64,000 nt of DNA from Coleophoma eucalyptorum. Lineage: Eukaryota > Ascomycota > Leotiomycetes > Helotiales > Dermateaceae. Positions 41,939-54,251 of the stretch are shown piece after piece. The notes under the pieces are model-generated. The model saw only the letters and a program-made list of their open reading frames with translations. It searched no databases and was not told where the DNA came from. A program made the position numbers and the translations under genes. The stretch is taken from positions 372,001 through 436,000 of the forward strand of contig JALRME010000022.1 in the NCBI GenBank assembly GCA_026120035.1, written 5' to 3'. Positions within the stretch are counted from its first letter, which is position 1. Each line of letters opens with the position of its first letter.

Positions 41939-44126
41939 CTAGTGTGCACTTGACTCTCTCCTTCCAGTTCTCAAGAACATATTACGAAGTCTTCTTGGGC
42001 GACCCTCAAGGTCCACCTCATCATTCTTATCACCTGCTGGTGGATGCGTTTGTGCTCCAGTTGATGCAGGTGGCATGTTCATTGCCACTCCCACCACCCC
42101 AGCGATATTGTCTTGCTCATTTGCGGTAGCTTGGCTGAGTTGGTTTTGCTGCACCTGCAAATGCTGTGCCGTAAGAAGTTCAGTCGATTGTTTTGCTTGC
42201 TGTTCATCAACACCAACCATGACATGTCCAGCTGCAGTCACGATTTGGCACATCCTGCTTCGCAAAAGCTGACAGCCAGTGCAATCAGTCTGATGGTCAT
42301 GGAACAGCTTCTCGATGTCGTTCCCACGCTGTTGATAGTTCATTGCATACGTAACTTCCTCCACTGTGAAATTTCCAGGGAAACCGGACTCTCCAATCTC
42401 AATGCTGGAAAATTTTCCGACAGTGTCAAGGTCGTAAGCTTGTCCAGAGGCATTATACTGCAGAGAAGCTTCCTTGAGCGCAAGCATAGCGTCTAATACA
42501 GACGGGGTCCAGGACTTCAAAGACAGTGTAGGCCGTTTTGTTATGATATTGGCGTCATAAAGGTGTCGCGGGATTGTTGCTTCAATAGTAAACGTGGGAG
42601 GTAGACCCGCGTTTATCTGATTTTCTCCCCGTACAGTTGCGGAGTCGCCTTCACCACCACCAAAGACTGCAGCAACAACACGAAAGCGGTCAGTCGACTT
42701 ATGCCGCCCTGAATTTCCATGTGGATTTGTTTGGGGATCGCTATCTCGAAAGCAGTAGACCGCGAAGTCAACCTTTTGGTGGGAATAAGCCAAGTGTTCT
42801 GCCTTCCTGTGCTCGAAATGCCATGTCTGCCCACCCATGATCAGCAAGTTTCTTTGCCCAAAAAAAAAGGACTCAGAATGTATAAAAGACTCAGGAGAAA
42901 AGAAAGTACGAGCCAGACTACTAAGTGCCAAACAAATAGTATTAAAAGTGACTTACTGGAGTAATCATCATATTTTCGGATCTAAAGGCCGGAAGAATGC
43001 AATGTTGGAGCCTACGTCTGAATGGATTTATGCCAGACCTTCCACCTGGAGATTTCTTAAGGTCATGAAGACCAATAAAAGGACCTCCATTTTTAGGAAT
43101 CTTGGAAAGAAAGTTGCCAATATCTCGGTGATAATCACAAGCGACAACTTCGTAGATATAATCACCCTGCACCGAGGGAAAGCTCAACTCACCGTCGACA
43201 ATCGTCAATCTGTTGATGTAATTCAAAAGATCGCATCGCCTCTGGGTCAACCAAGATCCATGGTCATGGCGATAGAGAAAAGACTTCTCTTCACGGCGCA
43301 ACGCCAGATCAATCTGTTCATCCGAGAATGGAAGACGATCCTTACTCAAACCCACTCTTCGTATGAGCTCGTCGGGATTAACAGTTTCGGGCTCAGTGCC
43401 GGCTATACCATGGCTGGGATTTTGGTGGTATGATCGAAGAAACTCCCAGAAGTAGTAGAAAGTAAGCGTATCTGCCATATACACAGGGTGGCCACTTTTG
43501 CAAGGGTGGTCTTGTTTGTAGTTTTCATGAACGTAAGCATCTACTTCAGGAAGTTCAGCCACTGTACTCTCGCTGGGCAGATGGGTTGGGGCAGGCCGAA
43601 TCTCATCTCCATTGTCGACAGCGGTAGCATCTGAAGCAAGCCGTATCTGGGGACCTGCTTGGCTGTTTGGAATGCCGACATTCGTTCCATGGGAAGCTTG
43701 GGCGCCGTGAGAAATCGATGCTGAGTCTGTGTCATCTTTGGAGTTGACGCTAATGACGTTCGACAGGACTGGTGCGTGGGGCTCTGCAGAGTCACACGCT
43801 GCATTACTGGTATTCGCAGTAATGGCAGTGTCACGGCAATCATTGCCCTCAGGCACTGGCTGTATATTTTCGTCGATGCCGACAATAGCATTCGACTGCA
43901 AGCTTATATGATGTTCCCCATGCTCACTCCCGTTAACAAGTATTCCATGTTCAGGTGCTGGCGGAAGTGGTATACGTGGTACTGGTACCAGTGATCCTCT
44001 GTGAGCAGGCTCCTTCCCACCAAAAAGGCCAAAGACTGATTGCCTTACAGCTTTTGCCTTCTTTCCTACAGACTTAGACAATGTGCCAGGAAGTGAGCGT
44101 AGGGACTTGGGGGACTTGGGGGCCAT
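41939..44126 (-). CDS. Unrecognised two-exon protein
   Basis: A 390-codon exon (44126-42957) starting MAPKSPKSLRSLPGTLSKSV ends in a strong donor (GTAAGT). It is followed by a 300-codon open frame down to 41939. Two phase-compatible acceptors exist: at 42890 (67-nt intron, good pyrimidine tract) and at 42872 (85 nt). The first gives about 706 aa. The N-terminus is basic and Pro/Ser-rich, residues 60-190 look disordered, and an ordered part includes YMADTLTFYYFWEFLRSYHQ and GDYIYEVVACDYHRDIG. The second half has TFTIEATIPRHLYDANII, TDCTGCQLLRSRMCQ and a Gln-rich stretch. No transmembrane helix or family was recognised. The two frames could also be separate genes, the second starting at ATG 42841. 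Confidence 0.55.
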
Positions 44127-44480
44127 GGCGGATACAAACTGAAAACTGATATGGTTTCTTCCTGTGCCCTCATTAAGTATGTGACACTACAGAACTAAGT
44201 TGATCATACCTAGCTGAGAATGAGGGATGGTTATACAGTCAGGTTGAAATGGTGATACGAGTAGCAATGCTTGTCCAAGAAGAAGTTGATATCGGCAGAT
44301 AATGGCAAATGGATTGGCAGAGTCTGGATGTGTGGTATGAAAAGACTTCCCTGAGAAGGCAGAGCAGTGAACAAATGAACAGCTTCCTTGATCAAGAATC
44401 CAGGGAAGGAGCTCCTTCGCAAGGAAGCCACTGCACAACCATTCTAGTCCAGCTGTTGTTGAGTTGCATTAAATTGGTCC
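44127..44480. other. Short intergenic region
   Basis: 354 bp between the 5' end of the unrecognised gene and the 3' end of the YIH1-like gene (both minus strand). Nothing recognised. Confidence 0.45.
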
Positions 44481-45335
44481 TCAGCGCTTTCCCTTCTTTT
44501 TCGTTGTATTGTCATCTTTGACAAAGTCACCTTTCACAAACGCGTCCCTGGCCACAGCATTTATGATGCTGAAGCGCTTCGGTCCCAGCTGATGCCCTCC
44601 ATACCATCTTGTGACTACAACCATAACATCCCAAAGATCCATAAGCTGCATCAGGTGCAGCACTCGTCCACCCGCCGCCGTTTCTCCATCATCATCGCAA
44701 TCCTGGTAGCTAGCACCACCCTCCCCTCGGATTCTCCAAGCTGTTATATTGTGCGTCGCTGAACGAACTTTCTTGTCGGTATCAAGGAGATGTTGCAGAT
44801 ATTGTTTGGCTTGGCTAGGAGACGACACCGGTGCACATCTCGCTATAAAGACGGATTTAAGCTCGATCAGCACATCAGAAGCTATCCACGGTGGTGCCTC
44901 TTGGAGACCAGCCACATCCCTCGGCACATCTTCTCCCAATTCTTGTGCTGGTGCATCAATCAATTCGTCATCCACTGAGGCTTGCTGGACGGCAAAGGCA
45001 GATTCCGTAGATGCTTCTAGGGTGGTGTTGACCTCCTCCACGACATCAAACAAGCAGACCTCGCCAGGTTGGAAGAGTCTTCCCAGCGCATCTCGAAATA
45101 CTGCAAGTACATTAGCAGCCTCACCTTTACGCAGGTGCTCTCCAGCACTTTCGGTCCCAAGGACAGCTGGAGGAGCCGATGGATAGTCATGAGGAAATTG
45201 GAGCCTCAGCGACACTTCCTGCTGGGGCAGATGTAATACAAATGTTTGCTCCGCATCTCCCCCGGCAGCAACAAGAGAGTCCGGGCCATAGATAGAGTTA
45301 ATGGCCTCGACCTCGTTCTGCAAATCTTCATTCAT
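44481..45335 (-). CDS. YIH1: YIH1/IMPACT homologue (RWD plus UPF0029 domains)
   Basis: Intronless, 284 aa. The N-terminal RWD domain is marked by MNEDLQNEVEAINSIYGPDS and FPHDYPSAPP. The C-terminal ancient domain has FIARCAPVSSPSQAKQYLQHL, ATHNITAWRI, DDDGETAAGGRVLHLMQLM, VVVTRWYGGHQLGPKRF and a lysine-rich tail. Yeast Yih1 and mammalian IMPACT bind Gcn1 through the RWD domain and so restrain Gcn2 kinase and the amino-acid starvation response. The residues and domain order match. It diverges from the DUF3433 gene. Confidence 0.95.
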   Translation of the reverse strand: MNEDLQNEVEAINSIYGPDSLVAAGGDAEQTFVLHLPQQEVSLRLQFPHDYPSAPPAVLGTESAGEHLRKGEAANVLAVFRDALGRLFQPGEVCLFDVVEEVNTTLEASTESAFAVQQASVDDELIDAPAQELGEDVPRDVAGLQEAPPWIASDVLIELKSVFIARCAPVSSPSQAKQYLQHLLDTDKKVRSATHNITAWRIRGEGGASYQDCDDDGETAAGGRVLHLMQLMDLWDVMVVVTRWYGGHQLGPKRFSIINAVARDAFVKGDFVKDDNTTKKKGKR

Positions 45336-46020
45336 TCTTGCTGTTGCGGTGCGCTGAAGTCAAGATATGAAGACGTTGATTGGTAGTGTTGGTACCGGCG
45401 CGTAATGCTACAGAGATCTGCGGCGTTTGGCCGGCCGGCGGGAAAACTTTGGTGGCGGCGGAAGTGGAGTGGACCACCACTGCTTGTGCGACGACAGCAT
45501 CTTATCATATATCACGTTGGCATACAAAAGATCTATGTGCAATATAATATATAAATGGCCATCTGTTCTCTGGACTGCACTATGCTGGATTTCTTTCAAC
45601 TTCTCTTCTCCTCGTTATCAAGTGGCAAGATCAGAGAGAAGGATGTCCTAGCCATGTCTTCTATTATGGACGGGCCCGCAGGTCCCTTGCACGGCGCTTA
45701 GAAGCCAGTCTCTCCCGTTGCTACTTCTCCCAATATACTATTTGTATACAGCTGCATGCTTTTAAGCCAATGATACTTGACTTTGAGTCGCATTTGGCAG
45801 CTCAATAGCTCCACGCCAAACTCCAACACTCAAGGCTTTGAAACTCCAACATAAGATACAGCCTCCTGGCATATCTTATGTCTTGGGCACTCTTGATAGC
45901 AATGGCTTAAGATCTCAGAGCGTTCTCTAGTTTTCCTTTTCATATGTCTTGTCTTACTTTATTTCTGTGCCTCTATCCTAATTCATCGCGCAGTCACTGG
46001 TTGACTGCTGCATATCCTTA
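45336..46020. promoter_or_regulatory. Divergent promoter region YIH1 / DUF3433 gene
   Basis: 685 bp between divergent starts, with no gene. A CT-rich leader (about 45920-46010) precedes the membrane-protein start. Confidence 0.45.
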
Positions 46021-49000
46021 ATGTCTATGTCCACTATCACTGCTCCAAGGCACGAGCCGCTTCAAGCTCATCCAGTAAATCGACTCCCAAACTATACCGA
46101 CTACCTGAAGTTCAAATCGGCAGATATTCATGTTACTCAGATTTCCAGGGAAGAATATAAGACCACTTCAAAGCATCCCAAATATGACTGCAAGATTTCT
46201 GCTTCAAAGTGGTTTCGAATCAAAAGGTTCTTGCCAGAATGGTGTCAACAAGATAGCGGCAGTAAGTAACTATGGCGATTTTCCTTATCCCGAGCTTATA
46301 GGCTACACAGAAATAAATTTGGGTAAAGGATGGAAGCCTATAACTCTTCAAGCTCCAATCCTTGGCGGTTTCGTGGTTTTCTCGATCGCAGTCATTGTCG
46401 TTCTTGAAGTGTTATCACGCACCAGCACTAAGAGCTCAAATGGAGGCGGCCTTACTTTTGCGTCTAACGAGGATGGCTTGTCAACCACGACAACATTCGT
46501 CTTTCTGTACCTTCCTACAATACTGTCAGTAATTTATAGTATGCTCTGGAACTGGGTCAGTTACAATCACAATCGACAGCTTCTAGTGACTCTATAACTG
46601 ATCCTTCTGCAGGTCGACTTGGATACCAAACGACTGGAGCCTTGGTTCCAATTATCTCGTCCAGATGGTGCTTCGGGGCCCGACTCACTTCTACTTCAAT
46701 ATCCTTTTGACTTTCTGCCATTCATTCCTATAACTGCTGCCCGTAGAAAGCATTGGGGCGTATTTTTTGCCGGAACGATCATGCTTCTAGTCTTTTGGGG
46801 CGTAACACCTCTGCAGTCTGCAATATTCAATACAGGCACAGTTACACGGATAATAGAGACAGCCATGGAAGATTCAGGCCACCTTCTTTCTCTCGAAACT
46901 CAAACAACTGGGCTGAATGCGAATTTTCTCAATACCGGATATGGTATCTCGTGGCTTAATCAGACGCTTCCCTCTTTCACAACAACAGACTCAGCTATGT
47001 TGCCTTTCTCTCCAGTCAATGTCAGTGGACCAAGCTCCCCATCCGAAGTATGGACAACAACAACAAATGTCTACAGTACCAATTTGACGTGCTGGCCGGC
47101 TATTGTCACACAGCAAATAAGCCCTCCAGGCTATAACTTTGACAATGGCAAAGGCTGCGTTCTCCCAGACGTGACCCTTGCCCCCACAACAGGTACCTCG
47201 AAGTATATGCTAAATTATATAGGATACTATAATAATGCAGAACTTGATTGGGCGCTGCAAAATCCTAATTGTACATCAGAGTTCTCTAACAACTTCCTGG
47301 CGGTGTTCGCTACATCTGCTGCTCGAAAAGAAAGTGGCATGTACAGCAATCTCACTGCTGTATTTTGTGAGCCTTCATATTATTACATGAATTCATCCGT
47401 TCAGATAAATGCCTCAAGTCTTGCTGTACAAAGCATTCGAACCATCGACGCTCCTATTCCAGTATCATCATCCTCGTTCAACACATCAAACTTTGAGTAT
47501 ATAATTGGCACTGGCGTGCCTTCAACAAATCAACGAAGCAACTATCCAGATACTTCTGTTCTTGAACAATATCCCCGAGTCAAGGATTATAATGTGACGT
47601 GGCCATTTTCTCAAATGGTGGGTTTTGCTTTAGCTCTAAATCCAACAACAGTAGACGATCTTGCGGGCCCAACTGCCCTCCAAAATGCTTTCGAGAAAGC
47701 TCATAAACTTCTCTTCGCGGCAGCATTCAGCACCTTGGTCAACTCGACAAACTTGAAATCGGCAGACCATCGCCCTGGAACTCGACAAGGCCGACCTGAG
47801 GCGATTATATTGGTACGGCCCATCGCGATTGTCGTTGAGGTTGCATTTGGCCTCATAGCGATTTTGACAATATGTCTGTGGTACTTTTCTCATCATCGGT
47901 ATTCAAATCTTACCTCTGATCCGGCATCTCTGGCGGATATAATGGTAAAACTATCCAGGATGGAAGACATTGATGACAAAATTTATGGTGACGGGACTCT
48001 CACAATGGAAAGGCTTGAATCTGTTTTCGCTCACCACAACTTTCGACTCAAAACCACCAGCTCATACCACACCTCGTGGAGCTACCTTGTCATTGACGAA
48101 GATCGCAATAATTCATTATCTGTCAATCGTGAAACCAATAACACCACTTCGAAGGGTGAAGCTAGTCTTTCGCCAATTCGTCCGGTAGAGCTTGGGACAA
48201 TCGCCGGGTGTTTATTTGTGTCAATAATTGCACTTGCAATTTCTGTGCTTGTGTTCATGGGTGTCTGGAGTTTTAAGCATGAAGGTGTGTATCTTTACAT
48301 GTTTTATCGATTGACACTTGACCGCTGCTAATCTTGCACTGGATAGGTTTTGCTCTCCCGTCAAATAATGCTGTTGTCCTCTCCATAGTAGAGAATTATC
48401 TTCCAACGGCGTTCGCCACATTTCTCGAACCTGCTTGGGTTATTCTCAATCGCTTGTTATGCTTACTAAAGCCATTCGACGACATGAGAAAGGGCAATGC
48501 TCCCTCATACAAGTCAGTTGAATCTAAGTATACCTCACTTCCGCCGCAGCTAGTCATATTGGGGGCGCTTCGAGCTCGGCATATCCTACTCGCACTGGTC
48601 TGCGTTGTTGCAATATCCACCAATGGCCTCGCAGTAGCATTGAGTGCTCTGATGAACGAGAATCATATTGAAGTCACAACCCCCTTGAATAGCACTCGGC
48701 ATATGCTTCCTTACTTCGACGGCACCGCCCTTCGTAGCGATGGCATTGGAGGCACTGTCGTTCGTAGCGATGGCGGAGGCCCAGTGATAACGTATGACCA
48801 TTTCTACGTGGAGATGTCAACATTAACGCAAAATAACACTAGACCAGCTTGGGTTGTAAGTATGAATTTGTTTTCAAAAATGATGGGCCTCTAACACTTC
48901 AACCCAGGATGAGAATCTGTTCTATCTCCCATTTGATCTGAGCACCACTCTAGCACTTCCTATCAATAATACGACTTTTCAAGCTTTCCGTGGATCTACA

Positions 49001-50170
49001 ATAGGAATAGGTGCAAAAACAACCTGTCGGAGCCTATCTTCGATATTAGGGAACGATACCGTACGTTTCTTGCCAAACAACAATGGGACAAAGGTCAACT
49101 TCAGCACTTCACATACTCTCGTGAATGGCACACAAGTGACATGTGCTCCTCAATTGGTTGGCAATGCGGGTGACCTTGAAATAGTCACTATACAGGAACC
49201 ATTTTCAGACGCAGCAAACGCTTTGGAGGTCATGACCACAATGCAGCCTGCTTTTAGTAATGACTCCACAACTGTATGTCCTTCAACAGTGGTTGCTGGC
49301 TGGATACGAGTAGCACCAGCATCTGACCATAGCGCAAACTCTACAAGAACTTTGGATACCACTTTTGTTGCATGCACGTCAGTGTTGCGTGTGGGTGCGT
49401 TTGACATTCTAGTTGACTCTAAAGGACACATTCTCCAATCGAACCAGACAAGAGATGATTCGAGCAATACTGCTCAGTATTTTGCGTCAAACTTCAGTCA
49501 GGTTCAGTTATTTCAACAAACCAACTTACTCATGACACCTTATACCACCCAAGGCTTTAATTGGCACAATGACAGCTTTACTTCCGACTGGATGAATTCA
49601 CTGCTCGGCTATATGAACAATTCAGATCAATTGGTAAATCCAATGGCACCTGTCCCATCCACCAAAGTTGTATCCGCAGCAATGGAGGGCATGTATCAGC
49701 AGCTCTTTGCCATACTTCTTGGCCTCAACCCTTATGTCCTTGCCACATCCCCAGGCGGTATACCATTAACAGCGGGGGTCGTTATGACCGAGCCGCGGAT
49801 CTTTGTGTCTGCTATTATGACACAAGTTTCTGTTGGGATTCTGGCATTGCACCTTGTTGTGGCAATTCTGTACTATATCTTTCGACCGAAAAGATTTCTT
49901 CCAAGAATGCCAACCTCAATTGCATCGCTTATGCTTTACGTTTCAGCAAGCCGAGCACTTCAGGATTATGACCCAGAGCCAAAGGAAAATAAGGACCGCA
50001 GGAACAACAAGTATGGTTATGGACGTTTCATCGATGTTCATGGGAATACTCGTGTGGGGATTGAAAAACAGCAATATGTGGTACCACTCGAAAGCAAGAA
50101 CCCAGAAGCAAGAAGGCGTCTATTCCGATTCGGGAAACCCGACGAGCGGCAACCCAAGACTTGGCTTTAG
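46021..50170 (+). CDS. Large DUF3433-type multispanning membrane protein
   Basis: Exons 46021-46261, 46302-46555, 46613-48284, 48347-48855 and 48908-50170 give 1,312 aa; the first intron is only 40 nt. Two similar halves are seen. Each has paired helices (ILGGFVVFSIAVIVVLEVL and FLYLPTILSVIYSML; later IVENYLPTAFATFLEPAWVI and HILLALVCVVAISTNGLAVA), a WxxxD or KP turn, a long Asn/Ser/Thr-rich luminal or outer loop with many NxS/T sites, and a returning helix (VRPIAIVVEVAFGLIAILTI; IMTQVSVGILALHLVVAIL). YPFDFLPFIPITAARRKHW is the diagnostic region. Function of the family is unknown; location is probably the plasma membrane or cell periphery. A short duplication (RSDGIGG/RSDGGG) lies near 48730-48780. 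Confidence 0.85.
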
Positions 50171-50838
50171 CATTCTTGCTGGATATTACTCATACAAGTT
50201 ATGTTTCAATATATTCTAGTATACTTTATAGATAGTGTCAATGTTAAGGGCAATTCAAAACACGGTCTGGTGGTTCAAGGATTTGAAGCTAGCACAAAGT
50301 TCAAAGTGATTCAGCTACGCAGCCAAGCATGAGTCCCGTCTGTCTCAGAGTGGCATTGAGATGGTGTATTTTGCCTAATTCAGGTTTCTCCGCCTTCCCT
50401 AATGCCGTACGTCTATCCACAGCAGAAAGATTACTAACAAGCAGAACCTTTACGTGATTAGTTGAGAGGATGGGATGGCTCTTGGAAGCGAAGCGTGTGG
50501 GGTAGTCAAGGAAGCGACGGGTACTGCGACGGCAATAACGTTAGTGTCTCCTCCTCCCGTACCTTCTACGATTCAACATCCTTGACACTCGCATCTGTCA
50601 ACTGACACCTTTAATAACCTCGGTCTGATATCAGGTTGCATCTCCCGTCGCGCAATTACTTCTTTCCGCCATGCGTCCCCCAACACGAATGGAAGAGGAA
50701 TGGTCCACCATGGAGTTCAAATACATAATTCCTTCCATCCGGAACAGTATCAAGCTCCCAACATCAAGCCGATTCTGCCCTTTCTTGATTCTTCTCTTCC
50801 ATTCCTTACTCATTTAATTGTTCTTTTAGAGCCTGTAC
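50171..50838. other. Intergenic, 668 bp
   Basis: Promoter of the following monooxygenase; a pyrimidine-rich stretch around 50770-50830 precedes the start codon. No gene seen. Confidence 0.45.
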
Positions 50839-52658
50839 ATGATGTCTGATCCAAGTCCTATCCCCACCGTCCAGTATGGCCGCAATACCAACACTGCCGA
50901 TGTCCTTATCATTGGCGCTGGCATATCTGGTATGACAACCGCCATTGAGATGATTCGCAAAGGAAATGGACGGAACTTCATCATCTTAGAAAAGGGAAAC
51001 CAGGTTGGTGGAACATGGAATGACCAACGATACCCAGGTTGCTGCTGTGTATGTTGTCCTGCGCAGTGACATGCTGCATATTCCTGATGAACTTACAGGA
51101 TGTCTGGAGCCATCTTTACTCTCTCTCATTCGAACCCAACGCTCGCTGGACTCGTGAATACCCTGGACAAGAAGAGATCCTAGACTACCTCGTTGATGTT
51201 GCACAAAAGTATCAACTATACAAGCACATTCGCTTCAACACCTCAGTTGAAGAGGCTCGCTGGGACGAAGCAACCAAAACATGGCAGACCACTGTTACAC
51301 GTCTAGGTGGAAAGGACTCGGAATTTGGACAACAGTACACTATCACATCTGACTTCTTAGTGTCAGCTGTTGGTCAGCTGAACATCCCCAAGTATCCTGA
51401 AATTGAAGGTCTAGACTCATTCAGCGGAAAAGTGATGCATTCGGCACGATGGGACTGGGATTATAATATCCAAGACAAACGTATTGGAATTATTGGAAGT
51501 GGAGCTACTGCAGCCCAGATCATCCCAGAGATTGCGAAAGTCTCTAAGGATCTTGTAGTATTCCAACGAACTCCCAATTGGGTTATTCCAAGGTTGGACA
51601 GGCCAATTTCACCCTCGATGCGAACTATTTATTCTTATGTTCCTTTCGTGCGCAGACGATATAGAGCAGGTTTAATGGATTTCCGAGAATCTTTCTTTGA
51701 TGCGGTTTTTGACACCAGCGCTCCAGCTCACCACTTTATCGAGGCCAGTTCAAAGGAACATCTGGTGGCTCAACTTCCGGGAGATGTGCATGCAGAACTG
51801 CGAAAACAACTTCTGCCTCACTATTCTGTAGGATGCAAGCGAGTAATCATTAGTGATGATTACTTCCCAGCCTTTGCCCGTGACAATGTGATCCTTGAAA
51901 CATCAAAAATCCAGCGCGTGACGCCAAATGGCATCGTCACGGAAGGTGGGAAGGAACACGCATTCGACTTTCTAGTCCTTGCTACTGGATTCAAAACAAC
52001 GCAATTCATGTTTCCCATCAGAATATATGGTATGGGTGGGAAATCTATTGAGGATATATGGCCTTCGGGGGCTTCTGCATACCTTGGGATGACCGTCCCA
52101 TCATTGCCGAATTTCGCTATGCTTTATGGTTTGGATCTCACATTCTGTACATGACTGGGAAGAAACTAATCAGACACAGGACCAAACACGAACCTTGGAC
52201 ACAACAGCATCATCCTTATGATTGAGGCTCAAGCTCTCTATATAAATGCCTTGATTAAAGCAATCAAGACTTCCAAAAGCAAAGGGGCAAGTTTGAGTAT
52301 ACAACCCAAGGAGGAGGTTGTGCGCAAATATAACGAGGAGATGCAAGGACGACTCTCGAAATCCGCCTTTGCAGATCCAAACTGCAATTCATGGTATAAG
52401 AATGAAGACGGGCTGATCACTAACAACTGGTCAGACACAGTTGTCAAGTACCAGCAGCGGACGAGTCAAATTAAATGGGACGATTTTGAGATCACGGGTA
52501 CTACAAATAGCGAGCTCAAGCCGCAAGGCAAAGTAAGCTGGCACAGAGTAGTTGAAGAAACCCAAGTCTCGAACACTATGTTGCTGACGGGATTGCTCGC
52601 TACTGCCGGAGTTTTCGCTACAAAGTTCTTGCTAGGGAACAGTCTAAAGATTCGCTAA
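50839..52658 (+). CDS. Baeyer-Villiger-type flavin monooxygenase with C-terminal membrane anchor
   Basis: Exons 50839-51048, 51099-52128 and 52180-52658 give 572 aa. The FAD-binding motif is [15 protein letters not shown], followed by [20 protein letters not shown] and, across the intron, [24 protein letters not shown] fits the BVMO fingerprint (FxGxxxHxxxW, with D in place of the last Pro). [13 protein letters not shown] is the NADPH Rossmann motif, and [11 protein letters not shown] the usual ATG motif. The C-terminal 25 residues ([20 protein letters not shown]) form one hydrophobic helix, so the enzyme is probably membrane-attached. It would insert oxygen next to a ketone or oxidise a heteroatom; the substrate is unknown. 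There is no obvious secondary-metabolite core enzyme beside it. ATG 50842 is an alternative start. Confidence 0.9.
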
Positions 52659-53039
52659 CTATCGAGTACACACTCTGTAAATACCTGCCACATTTTGGTT
52701 TTATTTATCTTCATAGGGCATACGTGCACTTTACTTAGAGATCTGCAGGTGTGGTAAGAATCATATATTCATTGGATTTCATGCGTCTTCTGGTCTGCTT
52801 GAACTGCCTCATTTGCTTGTACATCATGACTAGGCGTATTCACATGTTACATCTCGACTTGGCATGCCACTTTCCACTTTCCACTTCCCCATACGCCTGC
52901 TTGAGCAAAGTCAAAGCCTTAAAAGTCCTATGTACAAGAATTGTTCCCAAAAGCAAACCGCATACACCAATCAAATGCTACCTTCCCTATGCAAAAAAAG
53001 AATGAAATACTAATCGGCCGGCGATCAATCATGGTCATT
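52659..53039. other. Convergent 3' intergenic region
   Basis: 381 bp between the convergent monooxygenase and LPMO genes; nothing recognised. Confidence 0.5.
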
Positions 53040-54251
53040 TCAGGAGCGGTTGAGCAAATGACGACGGAAATGCTCTCTAGAGAATCGGACTGAGCGCTTA
53101 TTCTTGGTGGTGGCGACGATGTTCATTGTGGTGCTCTCACCCGCTGTGCACGAGGTTCCAGCAGCAAGCTGCATAACGACAGACCATGTGCCACTTGCGC
53201 ATTGCTGGTAAGAAGACCCTGAGATGCAGTTCCACTCTCCTTCCGTTGTGCAAGCAGAGCCAGCAACCTGGGCACCACTTTGAGTTGTTCCAGTGCTGGC
53301 TGGAGTGGTTGAAGATGTTGCAGTAGCCGCTGAAGTTGCGACAGCAGATGAAGCTGGTGCCACTGAAGCCACTGATGTTGCGCTGGCCTTGGCCGCTGAG
53401 GTTGGAACGGTTGCAAAGACTCCACCTTGGGATGCAGTGGAAGCCTTGACAGTTGCTGCGGCAGAGGTAGCAGCAGCAGCAGATGTAGCCTTTGCGCTGG
53501 TGGCACCAGCAGTACCGGTAGCAGCTGCTCCACTAGCAGCCTGGCAAGTACCAGAAGGTGCATGAAGGGCGGTCGAGGTAGCTGTACCATCCATTTCCAA
53601 CGAGTCGCCAGGGTTAGGGAAGATAAGATCGGTAGAATCGACAGTGCTGCAACCATTTCCAATATTGGCAACGAACATATCTGGTAGAGCGCTGAAGGCT
53701 GCCTGATCGCGCTCAACGATTTCGCTGCGCTTGGATGATGAGGAGGTGAGGCTCACAGGAGCACAGTTCATGTACATTTCGCGATTGCCAACCTTATTGA
53801 ACCAGGTCCAGGCGAGGGTCGCGTTACCAGTGGGTAGGGTTGTGGGAATGGTGTAGCTGTAGGTGTCGGGATCGACCTGAGACGCGCTGTCTCCGCTATT
53901 TCCAGTTTGACCTTTCTGTGGGCAGCCTCCTTCGATGGAGTGAATGACCTTCCAAGTGCTGCTTGCGGATGGAGTTTCGTCGTATGTAATAGAGACTTGG
54001 CAGGATCCTCCTCCGTGAACGGCGCTACCTTGGAAGGCTAGAGATTGGGTCGAACCAAGTGCCATGGAGTTGCTAGCACCCTCCAGATCGTAGACGCCAG
54101 TGCGTTGCTTGCATGGGAAATCACTGCCATCGGCGAGGAGAGGAGAGTTGTTGAGAGACGATTTGCCATAAGGAACTGGCGTAGTCATGATCATATGCGC
54201 CGAAGCGACAGAGGCAAGGCCGAAGGCGAGGGCAGAAGTTGAGAACTGCAT
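53040..54251 (-). CDS. Secreted AA11 lytic polysaccharide monooxygenase with C-terminal X278-like module
   Basis: Intronless, 403 aa. A signal peptide (residues 1-18, ending ASVASA) leaves His19 as the mature N-terminus. The second copper His is His79 in GSAVHGGGSCQ, and Tyr160 in NREMYMNCAPV is the axial residue, giving the histidine brace of AA11. HMIMTTPVPYGKSSLNNSPL is diagnostic. The catalytic domain (to about 230) is followed by an Ala/Thr/Ser linker of about 100 residues. A Cys-rich module of about 45 residues (ACTTEGEWNCISGSSYQQC, then GTWS and a last Cys pair) is of the X278 type found on chitin-active enzymes. A basic tail closes the protein. It should oxidatively cleave chitin in the wall or in prey, insect or fungal debris. 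Confidence 0.92.
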   Translation of the reverse strand: MQFSTSALAFGLASVASAHMIMTTPVPYGKSSLNNSPLLADGSDFPCKQRTGVYDLEGASNSMALGSTQSLAFQGSAVHGGGSCQVSITYDETPSASSTWKVIHSIEGGCPQKGQTGNSGDSASQVDPDTYSYTIPTTLPTGNATLAWTWFNKVGNREMYMNCAPVSLTSSSSKRSEIVERDQAAFSALPDMFVANIGNGCSTVDSTDLIFPNPGDSLEMDGTATSTALHAPSGTCQAASGAAATGTAGATSAKATSAAAATSAAATVKASTASQGGVFATVPTSAAKASATSVASVAPASSAVATSAATATSSTTPASTGTTQSGAQVAGSACTTEGEWNCISGSSYQQCASGTWSVVMQLAAGTSCTAGESTTMNIVATTKNKRSVRFSREHFRRHLLNRS

